From Evernia prunastri (taxonomy: Eukaryota > Ascomycota > Lecanoromycetes > Lecanorales > Parmeliaceae), in the NCBI GenBank assembly GCA_003184365.1, contig NKYR01000071.1:62001-126000 (forward strand): 64,000 nucleotides of DNA, written 5' to 3'. A program made the translations under genes and the position numbers. Position 1 is the stretch's first letter, and each line of letters opens with the position of its first letter. Under the pieces are notes generated by a model that ran no database searches, was not told the DNA's origin, and saw only the letters and a list, made by a program, of their open reading frames with translations. Below, piece after piece: positions 12,557-24,543 of the stretch.

Positions 12557-13957
12557 CTACTCCTCGTCCTCCCCATCCTCATCCTCCCCCTCGTCCGTCT
12601 GCCACTCCTCATCCACCCACCCCTCCTCATCCCCCTCCTCCCCACCTCCCACGGGCAAATTCTCCATGATCCGAGAATCCAACTGCATCAGCTCCCCCGG
12701 CACATTGTCTTCCATCGTCTCACTAACCACGCAGCACCCGATGCCCGTAAACTTGTCATCCTCCGCCTGCGCGGCCGCTTTACCCCCCAGCACCACGTGC
12801 TCGGCTATGCTCTTGTAGTAATAACACCGCCCGATATCCTCCGCCTTGATGCGCTGGCCGTGCCGCGCCGCGCCATCTTTGATGCACTCGCACGTCCACT
12901 TTCGCAACGCACCGGCGCTGACGCGGCCTTTTGCGTCGGCGGGGGGGCCGGTGGTCATGGGCGAGTCGATTAGGAAGAGCTGGTTCGCGACGTAGATCGC
13001 TATCTGTGCGGCTTCGAGGGCGTCGTCAAAGTTGCCGGCGTTGAGCCAGTTGAGAGAGCGGTGTTGCATTATTTTGAACTCGAAGGCTGAGAATTCGGCG
13101 GGGTCCGTGAAGACGTGTCGTTCGTGGGCGGCGCTGTGGTGGAAGTATTCGTGAGCGCGCTGGTAGTAGGCTGTTGCGATGGCGTAGTCGCCGCCTGAAG
13201 AGGCTTGGTCGCCATTGGTGATTAATTCGTCGATGGTGGTTAGCACGAGACCGCGGTCAAAATTTGTATGTGTGAGCTGGCGGGAGATCTGGTAGTTGAT
13301 GGCTGGCAATGTCCCTTTGATAGAGACGTCTTCGAGGCGACGTAGCTTTTGTAAGGGCTCGAGTAAGGCACGTTCTCGCTCGTCTCGGGCGGCGGCGGTT
13401 TCAGTGTGTGCGATTTTGTGAACATTGATCTCCGTAGAGGCAGAAAGACCGGACAGGCGATATCTTCCTTTGGGACCTTGGAACATGGACAGAGCGATAC
13501 AGATGTCACCGAGTTCATCAGCAAGCATCACATGCGCGATCATATTTTCCTCCGAGGCCCTGGCTTTCTTCAACCTCATTCGCATCCTCTCTCCGGGAAC
13601 AACAGGCTTCTTGGTCGCTTTCCCCGGCCAGAGGGTGACATTGTACACCATGATTGAGGGATCCTCTTTCTTCACATCTTTTGGTCCCTGCTCCAGCTCT
13701 TTCGCGTGCTCAATGACAACGAAGTGATTGTCGCGCGCCATGACCGCCTTGGCTTCCTGGCTGATCTGGCGATTGACTCGGAAGATGGTAGGATGGATAT
13801 TCCAATTGTAGAAAGTAGTGGAGCGTAGACTTGCTTCGGCATCTTTGGGTGTCTGGGTGTGCTTGATGCTGACGAGTTGCGCGTAGATACGGTCGCGGAT
13901 CTCGAGAGGGAGGAGAAGGAAGGAGCAGGGGGATGGGGTTGCAGCGGTGGAGGACAT
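12557..13957 (-). CDS. F-box-like / TPR-like protein with acidic tail
   Basis: Single-exon gene of 466 residues starting at ATG 13957. Residues 12-29 ('FLLLPLEIRDRIYAQLV') form the F-box/2EXR-like opening helix. Around residues 240-330 a helical segment ('SSGGDYAIATAYYQRAHEY', 'LNAGNFDDALEAAQIAIYV') resembles tandem TPR hairpins. The last ~30 residues are almost entirely Asp/Glu ('DEGEDEDGEDEE'). An F-box-like start plus protein-interaction repeats would fit a substrate adaptor, but no Skp1-binding consensus could be confirmed, so this is inference. No signal or membrane segment is seen. The matching plus-strand ORFs are shadows. Confidence 0.8.
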   Translation of the reverse strand: MSSTAATPSPCSFLLLPLEIRDRIYAQLVSIKHTQTPKDAEASLRSTTFYNWNIHPTIFRVNRQISQEAKAVMARDNHFVVIEHAKELEQGPKDVKKEDPSIMVYNVTLWPGKATKKPVVPGERMRMRLKKARASEENMIAHVMLADELGDICIALSMFQGPKGRYRLSGLSASTEINVHKIAHTETAAARDERERALLEPLQKLRRLEDVSIKGTLPAINYQISRQLTHTNFDRGLVLTTIDELITNGDQASSGGDYAIATAYYQRAHEYFHHSAAHERHVFTDPAEFSAFEFKIMQHRSLNWLNAGNFDDALEAAQIAIYVANQLFLIDSPMTTGPPADAKGRVSAGALRKWTCECIKDGAARHGQRIKAEDIGRCYYYKSIAEHVVLGGKAAAQAEDDKFTGIGCCVVSETMEDNVPGELMQLDSRIMENLPVGGGEEGDEEGWVDEEWQTDEGEDEDGEDEE

Positions 13958-15319
13958 GATGGCCGCGGAGCTTGACGCGTTGATGGCGACAACTGCAGGG
14001 AGACCAATTGGAAGGAGGTTGAATTGAAAGTTCAGTACATAGGAGTGAGAGTTGAGGGTTCAGTACACCGGAGTGAGAAGTCTGAGTCGAGGCCGATGGT
14101 GGCTTTTAATTGAAGGGAGGAGCCAAATATTGATGTGCAGAAATCATGCTAGAGATGAGTCTTGGCGTGATGCCCATGAATCAATGAACTTGTAAAGTTG
14201 GAGATAATTTTAGATTCTGCTGCAAAATCAGTTCGGGGATTAGACAAGAGCTATGAACACGATTTCTTGAGAAATCTGCAGTGCTCAAAAGCTGGGCCAT
14301 AAAGCTGGATAGCAGCGTGGGAAAAGAATTTGGCAATATAAACTATTTTAGTAAAATTTCTGGAAGAAATTCGGGAGCTTAGCCTGGGTTAAAATGTTGA
14401 TCGCGTTGAACCGAACCGTCGCCAGACGACTGTGATCGAATTTCTTTTGTCGGTTCGACCCAAGGTCTTTTTGTTTTCTTTTTTTCTTTTTTTTTTAAAA
14501 CCAACTTCTACATTTGTCATAATCGACGTTCTTGTTAAACACACGAATTCTCCTTTCCTCCTGGCTTTTACTCCGTCCCACGAAGCGCAAATGGAACGTT
14601 GCTGTCGCGATCCCTCCGTGCCGTTTGCTGTAGAACTTCGCAGCTCGCTTACTTTAACCATGTGGCAAATTCAGGTGCCAGCGAACCAACAGCCAGAAAC
14701 GCGTCCTCTTAGATTACGGTACCAGCATTGGCTTCAATGACCTCAACGTTTCGTGTGGCCGTCACCATGCTGTCCAAATACAAGGCGAAGGAGGACCTTG
14801 TAATTTTGAGAAACCGTGCATGAATGGATCCAACCACAACAACAACAAGAAATCCAGAGCGAGCCGCATTCAGTGCAGGTCACATCTACCAGTCTTGTCA
14901 GGTGATCCTGGGTAAAGGGGTAAGAGCAATGTTTCCGTTGCGTCATGAGAAAAGAGTATGGAGGAGTTTGCTTCGATATTAGGAAAGAACCGCGGGTGGT
15001 ATTCCATGTTCTACACAGGTTGCAAAGAGATGCACATGTTTGAGCTCCCCAAGGCAGTTGGATTTAGGGATGAAAGCTGCTCGGGGCATGTCAGGTAGGG
15101 CGTTGAAACGCAATTCATCGTAGTTGCAGCTCCTATTGAGTTCCACCTCCAATTTACGTCGGCACGAACCTCGTGGCCAAACGCAGGGGCTTCAAATTAA
15201 TCAGATTCGAACCATAATATATATCTACAAAAGCCGCTATACCGCTCAACGTTGACAAAAATCCATCAAGCAGCCAAACTGGCGTGTGATATTTATATAC
15301 CTTCCCACTCCACGATGCA
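13958..15319. other. Intergenic
   Basis: Includes the upstream region of the F-box-like gene and the downstream region of the LysM gene. A T-rich run lies at 14465-14496. No coding signal was recognised. Confidence 0.5.
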
Positions 15320-17648
15320 CTAATCAGTCCCGCCGACGCAATAATAATAACCCCCCCAAAACATCTTCGCGCAGTTCTCGCCCTTGCTGCCCAGAGCGCT
15401 GTTCCGACTGTACAGATCCGCCGGCGCGATCTGGTTTGCCGCCGCGAACGACGAGCACGTATCCCCCGCGTGAGCCTGAGCGTACTTGGCGCACGGCGAC
15501 GCAATGCCTGATTGCGTGGGGGAAGGTGAGGCTGCTGCTGGTGCTGCGGCAGCAGTAGCAGTAGGCACGGGGTCTACATCCGCTGTGCTCGCAGCTGGGT
15601 TGATGGCGGACATGACTGTGGACATGACCGTCGATACGGCAGTGGACGTGGCGACAGGGGTTGCGCTCGAATTCCCGCGACGGGCTGCGGGCTCGTCACT
15701 GCAAGCCACGCAATAGTAGTAGCCTGACCAGAACGCCGTGTTGCAATCCTGGCCGGCGCTGCCCAACGCGCTGTTCATGCTGTAGAGCTGGGCGGGGGTG
15801 ATGCCGTTCTTCGGCGCGAACGTGGAGCAGGAGTCGCCTTTCTTAGCCTGGCTGTACTTGGAGCACGAGGCCGAGATGCCTTTCTGTGTCGGCGAAGGCG
15901 CTGCGGACCCACTGCCGGATGATCCTGACGACGGGGACCCGGTTATGTTGGTCGGAACGGTCGAATTGCTGAAAGGAGCGGTCGAGTTGCTGAGCGCGCC
16001 CGTGTCGCTCCCATCGCCTCCTCCGCGTTGCAGTGCACCAGCGTTGGAGTCTGTATTTGAGACGGGAGGGGGGACGTAAGAGCCGCCAGGTGCGCTGATG
16101 CAAACATAGTCACCGGCGTTGAGATCGTCACAGAGACCGTTGATTTTGGGGTTCCAATTCATAAACTGAACGGTGCTAACGGCGCTGCTGTTGGATCCGC
16201 CTGTTGAGAGCGACTTTGTGATTGAGTTGCTAAAAAGGGCAGTCAGTATCGAACCGGTATGTGAAGGTAGTAGAGATGAGAGCACGCTTACCAGCTTGCA
16301 CCCGGAGGTACTTTCATGAGTGTGCATGCTGCAGGTAGGCAGTATGAGGAAGCTAAGAAGTTGCAATATGCGTCTCCTATGACAGTCTGAAGATCGCCCG
16401 TCGTCACGCTGTACTTGGCTGAGAGTGCATTGCACCCCGTTCCATTGGCTGGGATGTTGATAACTTTCAGGTCAGCTGCACGGATTGTTTGACCTGAGCA
16501 TGTAGTGGTGCTGTTGGTAACATTCGAGAATTGGGTGCCATTTGATGAGAACGATGGCCTGTAGTTGCTAGTTAGCCTTTACGGACTAGCAAATACTCGG
16601 AGCGAAGGAGAATGCATCATGTCAGGAGTTAAAGAAAAGGATTGCCAACTTACATGAGGGAACCGTCGGAAGACAAGGGCATGCCGTCGTACATTCCCGG
16701 GGCGTCCTCGTAGTCAGGAAGATCTCGGACCACAAGCTCGGGCATAGAGGCCTTGCAAACATCGAGAATGTCTTGATATTGCGCCACGAGATAATCCGAG
16801 TAGTCCGAGTCAGGCAGGTACGGCGACGACATCCTTTGGTGGAACATCTTTAAGAAGCAATCACTGCAAAGCTTGACCAAAAATTAGCGCCTTCGTGCAG
16901 ATAAGTACGGTTGCAATGGAACAATACTCACTATATCGTTACCGTACAAGTTTGCAATACGTTCATCCTGTGCCGTCGCATTGGTAGGGTCAGAGCATGA
17001 CGGGTCTATGGAGTCTGTAGAGCAATCGGGACGGATGATATCGGAGCCAACCCAGTCTTGTGAGTCGATAAGACACCAGGACGAGGCGCTAGCATTTGAA
17101 ATTGGATTGCTCAAATTTGAGTATGGACCTAGGCCGTTAGAGCTCGAGCTAACATTTGAGTACGGCGCTGAGCTGGTAAGATTCGCGCTGGAGTTCGAGG
17201 GAGAAGTTGAGCTAGTAGAATTTGAGCTTGCATTTCCAGAGAGCCCTGGGACAGTGGGACCCGATCCAGATCTTAGACATGCGATACTCAAGCCGTCGAA
17301 GAATCTTCCGACAACAGACTCCGCCGGTATCATTTTGCCGTACGCTGTGATTGTGTCCATAGCGCATCTATTCTGGACATCCGACCACCATTTCTGAGAG
17401 GTCCCGATGCAATCTGCACTGCAGAGATCGGTGACATTCTCCGTGGTCCAAAGATAGCTATCGACCGTGTTTGCCATTTGGAATAATGTCTGGTCACATG
17501 TGACCGTTTCATTAAGGGCATCCAGGCAGTCCACGCTGATGCCAAAGGACTTGGCAAGCGTGTCCGGATCCACACTGGGGTAGAGATTGAAGGCTGCTGC
17601 ATGGGAGGCGAATAAGAAGAGGCTGGCGAGTAGGATGTTTTGAAGCAT
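15320..17648 (-). CDS. Secreted multi-LysM chitin-binding protein, four exons
   Basis: Exons are 17648-16932, 16871-16654, 16558-16292 and 16229-15320. Introns of 60, 95 and 62 bp all have GTRAG donors and keep phase, giving 703 residues. Residues 1-19 are a signal peptide ([15 protein letters not shown]). A long Ser/Asn-rich, sequon-rich linker covers about residues 130-200. A first LysM-like module spans the exon 3/4 join (residues ~345-440: '[12 protein letters not shown]' then '[21 protein letters not shown]'). Two clear Cys-containing LysM modules follow at about 520-572 ('[13 protein letters not shown]...LYSMNSAL') and 650-703 ('[13 protein letters not shown]...LYSRNSAL'). They are near-duplicates ending in YYYCV. 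LysM modules bind chitin oligomers. It is divergently paired with the chitinase at 19007, an arrangement known for subgroup C chitinases. Either a chitin-masking effector or a self-protection role is possible. Confidence 0.9.
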
Positions 17649-19006
17649 TTTGGATTTTGGACTGGGTTAGGAATGGGTCTGTCGCTGACAGATCGAAAGA
17701 TATATTTGCGCTGTCCTGGGAAAAGGGAACAGCCGACGAGTATATTTGTGCTGCTCAGCAGACCAAAACGAAGGATATAATGAATAGTATTAGGAGTATG
17801 AAGCGTAAACAAAGAAAGCGCAGACAATATCAGTATAGGGACAAGATCAAATCGTAACTCCAAAGATACCAAAGATTGTTCACACGAAGCGCCGAGGGCG
17901 AGAAGGGGATGATTGTTTATTTTATTGCAGCTCACTTACGATGATGAAACAAGAAGAGCGCAACACTGCCGGCTTCTCTAACGGAGGCATGGAGACAGTG
18001 AAGAATGGACGTGCAGTTCCAACGACTTAGAGAAATCCTCAAGTGCCTTTGCGCAGATAAAACAAGCGTCCCCGCAGCGAGGATGGCCGATGAAACCTGG
18101 ATGATCAGATCACCATGATGATCCGCCCCATCGAGTTCTAAATATAAGTCAGCCATCGTAGCCTTCACTGTCAGCTCCAGGAGCCGCACGAATGATTGGA
18201 TGGCCGAAGGATTGGCAGATCACTTCGCTACACAGATGGATGGTTGAATGCGCCACCGAGGCACAGACATCATCTTGGAGATCTAAGGTGGTATAGTGTC
18301 CCCGCATCCTTCACGTGCGAGATTGTGCGAGATAATTCTATCGTGAATAAAGAGGTAGGACCCGCTGCAACCAATCAGGAGGATTTTGCAAGCGCTCGCA
18401 CTAAACCAGAAACAGTGAAGTGGAAGGATTCGCGCGCGTCTCAGCCTCTAGCTCCGCCACCACCGCCTTCACTTCTCTCCGTTTATAGATGAAACACTTC
18501 TACGGCTGCTTCCTTCACTCCCTTCAGCCTCGAGTATGCATCTAAAAGGTTTCAGGCAGGCCGGTTTCGACTGGGCTAGACCATTCCAAATCCTTTACTC
18601 GCCGTATATCACATGGCGGACCTTCTGTTTTAGAAATTGAAACATCCAATGGATATGTGAAATCGTGATTCCAAGCAAGACACAGGCACGGACATGGCGC
18701 AGGTACCTCCGCCTGCAGGACTCCGTTGTACCTCAGAATAACTCTGGTGCTTTTGATGCCTCATGTGAAGCCTCCTCTTCTCGAGGAGATCTCCAATAGA
18801 TAAAACACAAGGCTCCCATAAATATATATTTCACCGCGTATAGATCGACTTCAATTGGTTGCCAGCCCTCTAGCGTCTTTCACACCGAAGGCTTTCTTCT
18901 CTCACAGTTCTCTCACTTCTTCTTATATACCACACCTTGCAGGCCAAGCTTCATTGTTTTGATTTTTCTCTCACTTACCATAATTCCAATACATTCTCCT
19001 TGAGTC
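17649..19006. promoter_or_regulatory. Shared divergent promoter region, LysM / chitinase
   Basis: The 1358 bp between the two start codons (17648 minus, 19007 plus) contain no supported gene and must hold both promoters. A TATA-like AATATATATT lies at 18821-18830, about 177 bp before the chitinase ATG. Specific regulator sites were not assigned. Co-regulation of the two genes is inferred from geometry only. Confidence 0.6.
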
Positions 19007-21915
19007 ATGCATTTCAATTTTCTGACAGTAGCGGTTGCTGCCTTGGCTTCTTTGAGCGCTGCTACCATCTCGACCGAGCAGAATTCGCATAGCCAGTCCA
19101 ATGAACAGTCTTTGAACCCTCGCTTGACCACCGTCCCATTGGCGGCTCGGGACTTACCAACTGGCACTTGCAATTCCGGAACACCATGCGCCAACGGTGC
19201 TTGCTGCAGCAAGACCAATCTGTGTGGATACTCCAAAGACTTTTGTGGAGACGGGTGCCAGCACAACTGTAAGTATCCAAACCCTGTCTTTGACCTTATC
19301 ACACTAACGCCCAATCCCAATCTTCAGGCGATGCAAAAGCTCAGTGTGGACCTTACGCCGCTGCTGGTCAGCAAAAGTGCCCTCTCAACGTCTGCTGCTC
19401 CGAGTTCGGCTACTGCGGATCTACCAAAGAGTTCTGTGCCTGGAAAAACAGGGACGATCCACTGTATCCGACCTGTGACACCAAACATGGTGGCTGTGGC
19501 GACGTTAAGAGGCCCAGCTGTGGTGCTGGCAGTAGCGTCAACAAGCGTACCATTGGCTACTACGAGTCTTGGGCAAACTCAGACTCTCGCAAATGTCAGA
19601 AAGTCGCCCCGGAGGACCTCAACCTTGATGGTTTCACGCACATGAACTTCGCATTTTCGTTCTTTGATCCCTCAAGCTTCGAGATCACCCCCATGGACTC
19701 AAATGGCGCGTCTCTCTACAGTCGTTTCACTGCCTTGAAAAGCAAGAAGCCTTCATTGCAGACCTGGATCTCTGTCGGAGGATGGTCTTTCACTGATCCA
19801 GGTCCGACGCAGACCGCTTTCTCCGAGATGACCAGCACTGCAGGCAACCGTCAGAAGTTTATTCGCGGTCTGATGAAGTTCATGGACACATATGGCTTTG
19901 ATGGGGTGGACTTGGATTGGGAATACCCTGGAGCCGATGATCGTGGCGGCAAATCCCAGGATACAGCCAACTATGTCTCGCTCGCCGGCGAACTGAGGGC
20001 AGCTTTCGGAACGAAGTACGGCATTTCCATGACCCTTCCCACTTCTTACTGGTACCTGCAGCATTTCGATCTACTAGGCATACAGAAATCCGTTGACTGG
20101 TTCAATTTGATGGCCTACGACTTGCACGGGGTGTGGGACGCACAGTCCAAATTTGTTGGGCCATACATTGCGCCACACACAAACATCACAGAAATTGACC
20201 TCGGCCTGGATCTATTTTGGCGTTCTGGTGTAGATCCTGCCAAGGTGGTCATGGGACAAGGCTGGTATGGCCGAAGTTTCACCCTCAAAGATCCTTCATG
20301 CAGCAAACCCAACGGCGCCTGTGAGTTCAGCGGCGGTGCTAAAGCCGGACCGTGTTCGAATGCAGCAGGTATACTCGACCTGGAGGAAATCAAGGACATC
20401 ATCGCTAAGAACAACCTCAAGCCCGTCCATGATGAGACAGCTGCTGTCAAATGGATCACCTGGGATAGTGATCAATGGGTCTCATACGACGACGACGATA
20501 CGTTCAAGCAGAAGAAAGATTTTGCGAACAACCGATGCTTGGGCGGTCTTATGGTCTGGGCTATGGACCAAGTTGATCAAACGAAGCCCAATGGGCTTGG
20601 TCCCGCCTCAGCGGTTCCCATCACACCAGCGCAGCAAAGCAATGCAAATCAGATGTCCGCCGATCAGCAAGCCGGCCTCACATGCAAAGCCTCTCCGTGC
20701 GGCGCCAGCTGCCCGCCGGGTACAAATGCCGTCACACAAATGAACGGACAACCCGGGCAGTTGAGTACCAGCCCTCGCTGCCCGAAAAACCAGTACCAGA
20801 CTCTGTGCTGCCTCGACGGAACCAAAACGGGCAAATGCCAATGGCGAGGCTGGAGAGGAGTCGGCTTAGCCTGTACCAGCGGGTGCAAGGACGGCGAGAC
20901 GGAAGTCACCCAAAACACCAACAACCACGACTCGAAAAAGAAGAGCCAAACCTGCAACGGCGGCCTGCAGAGCTACTGCTGCGCCGGCTTCAAGCCCTCA
21001 CTGACGAAAGCTCAGCTGGAGCACGACGCGGGCGATTTCGCCAAAGAAGCCGCCGAAGCGGCTGCAGCCCAAGCAGCTCTCGACATAGCCGCCAAGGCAT
21101 TCTGTCGCATCGCCGTCCCTGCTTTGCTCGCGCCGCTCGAGCTGCTCGAAGACTTGATCCCGATCGCGGGCGAGATCGCCGATGCGGTAGAGGTCGCGGC
21201 CACGCCGGCCATCATCGAAGGCTGCGTCAAGGGCATCGAGAAGGAAGGCAAAGCCGAATTCAAGGTCTTTGGGAAGAAGCACACCCTGGACATCAACAAG
21301 CCCACCTCGACGGACAAGGACCTGCCTGCGCCCAAGAAGCACGACCCGCCCAAGAAAAGCGACGAGGCGTGCAAAAAGGCGGACAAGCTGCGGAAGCGGG
21401 CGGGCGTGCAGCCGAGCATACGGGAGGATCGCGACACCGAAGCCTTCAAGAAGCTGGCCCGGGTGGCGGGCATGCCCAACGACTACTGGCGCACGGGCAT
21501 GGGCTGGGCGCTGCGCAACATCTACCACGACGGGGCCGTCTCCGCGCTCCCGACGCACTACACGCTGGTCGCGGGCATCGTGAGCGTGCAGCAGACGCAG
21601 GAGCCCATCAAGGACTGCCACGGCAACGTGGTGAACCAGAAGAACATCTACGTGCGCAACTACGAGGCGCAGACGTACGACATCCTCGACTCGCCCGTGG
21701 ACCACAGCTGCAAGATGCGCGCGTTCCCCTTTGGGTCGTGGGAGAAGGACAAGTCGACGTGGGTGAGCATGGGACCCATCAGCGCGGAGAAGTGCAAGAC
21801 GACGGCGGACGTCCAGGCGATTGCCGATATCGAGAGCCACAATATGGGCACGTACAGCTGGGCCACGAATAACTGCAGGACCTATACGGGAAACCTGTAT
21901 AAGGCGCTGCAGTGA
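19007..21915 (+). CDS. GH18 class V chitinase, CBM18-containing (subgroup C type)
   Basis: Exons 19007-19268 and 19328-21915, with a 59-bp intron (GTAAGT...TTCAG) inside the chitin-binding region, give 949 residues. There is a signal peptide at 1-19. Two hevein-like Cys modules lie at about 55-88 ('NGACCSKTNLCGYSKDFCG') and 92-125 ('NVCCSEFGYCGSTKEFC'). GH18 spans roughly 145-480, with SVGGWSF at about 236 and the catalytic DGVDLDWEYPG at about 279-289; the acid is Glu286, so the enzyme looks active. Cys-rich modules (about 520-640) follow, then Ala-rich helices (about 655-720), a Lys-rich stretch with LRKR near 775 and a Cys-containing C-terminal domain. It should hydrolyse chitin outside the cell. 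Domain order matches subgroup C (killer-toxin-subunit-like) chitinases. The DNA becomes much more GC-rich after about 21000. Confidence 0.93.
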
Positions 21916-22432
21916 TTCGCGGTCGGGATTTGCCCGCGAAAGTCATGCGCCGAATCTGGGTGGTGGAAAGACAGGGTTTAGACATCGAGGGAGATGCGTG
22001 CCCGGTTTCGAGGGATATATAGTACCTGTTTATCGTTAATTCTTCCTTTTGTCATCCACTTCTTTTCGTTATAGAATATTGCACGAGGTTGAGCCTTTGT
22101 ACATACCACCAATGCATCAATATCCTTTACGATCATGGTCAAACGGCCAAGTTCGTTACATCATGAAACACAAGAAGAAGTCTCCTCGTCATACTTAATT
22201 AGAGCCGTTGACTCTGCACAACACCCCTGCATCTCTATACACACCCTTGTGCTCTAGACATGCACAAGGCTGCCTCGTAAATATACACACCCAACCCGTC
22301 TACCGGATAAAATGTGGTATACACATCTCAAAGACAGGGACTTGATCAAATCAACGCATCGTAATCCGACAATCCCACTCGATACCATCCAGCCTCGGCT
22401 CAACCAAACCCCCTCATCCTGCCCCACAAATC
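21916..22432. other. Convergent intergenic spacer
   Basis: Spacer between the chitinase stop and the RTC5-like gene stop. No coding signal was recognised; it should hold both 3' untranslated regions. Confidence 0.5.
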
Positions 22433-24543
22433 TCAAACACCGGGTCCGAACCCCTGAATCCGCTTCCTCAACTCCTCCTCCCCGATCTGCGGCTTCGGCT
22501 GCACATCGGCGACTCTGATGACCTGTTTCCGATAGGGCGGGGGAGACGCGGAGCGCAGCTGCGGTTTCTCCGCTAGCTCTTCCTCGAACGGCGCCGTCGC
22601 GTGGCCGCCCAGGTCGAAGATTTCGAGTCTCCGGATCCGCATACTGGTTTCCCGACTACCGGCGTGTTTCTCTCCGTTTGCGGAGGGGCTGATGGAGTGG
22701 TAGGCGCTGTCGCGGGGTGAGGGGTTCCTCTCGCTTTGTTTGAGATGTGTGGCGTCTTGGGCAATTGTGGTGACGTTTCTGAGCGTCGCGGTGCCGCTGT
22801 CGAAATCGACGGATAAACCACGTCCGTCCTCGGCTCCGAATCTCAGTCCGCCTTTTCTCCCACTTTCTGCGTCACCGTTGATGACGTGGATCAGATCCAT
22901 GATCCACGCGTCGGCGTTTGGCCGTAGGATCTCGAGGCGTGGCTCCAGCTGGAATAGAGTGTGGTCGGGGGTGTAGCGGTGTAGCTTTTGCGGCGGGCTG
23001 GCTCGGAAGGAGCGCCGACGCTCTATGTCCCAGGGCGTGGGCATGCAAGCTCCAACGGTGACTCGCGTTACCGGATGAGCATTGGCTTCCGCGGTCTCGC
23101 CTGTGATGAGGAGTAGCGTGCCGGTCTTTATAGGACTAAGAGCGGAGATAAGAGTAGTGGTATTGAGAGCGGGCGGTGAAGCCGAGTATGCGGCTTGGGT
23201 GGTTTGGAGAGCGTAATGAGCTTCTTGCCGGGCGAAATCCTCGAAGACATGGCGACTCGGGTGGGATAGTGGAGGATGTAGGAAGAGGCTGAGGTATTGA
23301 GCGTATGGGACTGGGATGATTGATTTCGGAGTGGCCATATTGAGAGCTTGGCTTGTTGCACTCAACGGCGAGAGGAATGGTGTGAAAATGAGACGAAATT
23401 GTGAAGTGAAATCGGGCTTTTGAATTAGGCATTAGCGAAGGAACAATGTTCACATAGTACCACAGCGGGACCTTACCAGATAAACAGTCAATATATTCTT
23501 GAAAACGTGCCAATCGATGTCCATCTTCTCGTCAGATGTGGCTCGTCTCATTATTGCATCAGCAGCTCCCTGAAGGATATCCGGATTTGGGCGTGTCAGG
23601 ATACGGCCGGTGTGAAAATGGGGCTCGTTGGGCCCCCACTCCGGCTTATCCAGCTGAATACTCAAAATCAGCTTCAGTAGGCTCAAAAAGTCTTCATGAG
23701 GAACCGAAGAACAGGTGTATTCTGTCAACGGGCCCAGAATTCTCGCTGCGTGAGGTCGCAAATCTTCTATCGGTGCAGGCATAATGCAAGCATTGTCGGG
23801 TTGAGTAAGACATAGAACGTCCATAAGATGCTCTTCTGTACTTGGTAGATCCGGTACACTAGGGGACTCTATCGAATTAGATCGTTTAGAATATGGTAAT
23901 TGTACAGACAAGCTTTTGAACATAAGCCAAAGCCGTTTTGAAGCACGGGCGTTGGCGTCAGGGTATCTATCGGCATCCATGGTGATACCATCTGCGTTAT
24001 CGCCGAGGCGCGTTTTGCCGTCGGCTGCCAAAAGTGCTATGGCCCGTTGGAAGGCGCTGTAATCCAGCCGATCTGCTTTCTGCGGGAATGGAAAATAGGC
24101 ATGGAAGTGAAAGCACCTCCAGAGGACTGGGATGCTTGCTTGCAGTTCGGGCACGGGGAACCGATTAGCCAAGAAGTTGTAAAGGTCTGTCTCGCGCCAA
24201 TCTAGAGATCGTTAGAATTACTTTTCACTCAAGCCTGTGGATGTCGATTACATCGCTTTCCATCGACGGGGTCAATGGGTCCGTAAGCCGCAAATGTATC
24301 TTCGATATAAGATCCCACATTGCGAGTGGCCGGGAGACCCCCATAGCCTCTCGCGTTAGGGAAGAAGCTAGAGGTGAGGGTATCGAGCACTGAGTCTGTG
24401 ACGGTATGATTCGTTAGTCAAAGAAAGGACCTTGGTCGCGAGGACTGCTAACCCTCTGTTGCGTTATTCAGCCACTTCTGAACGCGTCTTTGGTGGCTAA
24501 CGAACCACGCATCTGTGAGTGCTGAGGATACCACGTTGCCCAT
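22433..24543 (-). CDS. RTC5: RTC5-like TLDc-domain protein, four exons
   Basis: Exons are 24543-24453, 24395-24252, 24201-23477 and 23416-22433, with introns of 57, 50 and 60 bp. All phases agree and the product is 647 residues, near the length of fungal RTC5. The protein starts MGNVVSS, a good N-myristoylation signal. The 'DWHVFKNIL' segment and the late block 'LLLITGETAE...VTVGACMPTPWD...LFQLEPRLEIL...LRFG...GLSVDFDSGTATL...RRLEIFDL' follow the TLDc fold order. TLDc proteins such as yeast Rtc5 act on vacuolar V-ATPase assembly and oxidative stress; this is family knowledge, not shown here. The exon 1 donor GTTAGC is non-consensus, so the first junction is least certain. The second half alone looks like a separate ORF, but its only upstream start would be TTG and the splice join is clean. 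Confidence 0.75.

Noticed and set aside
20682..21872. 396-aa plus-strand ORF and 280-aa minus-strand ORF inside the chitinase gene
   Set aside because: They overlap the GH18 gene in its GC-rich 3' part. Their Arg/Gly/His-rich composition is what GC-rich third positions produce in other frames, and no conserved motif is present.
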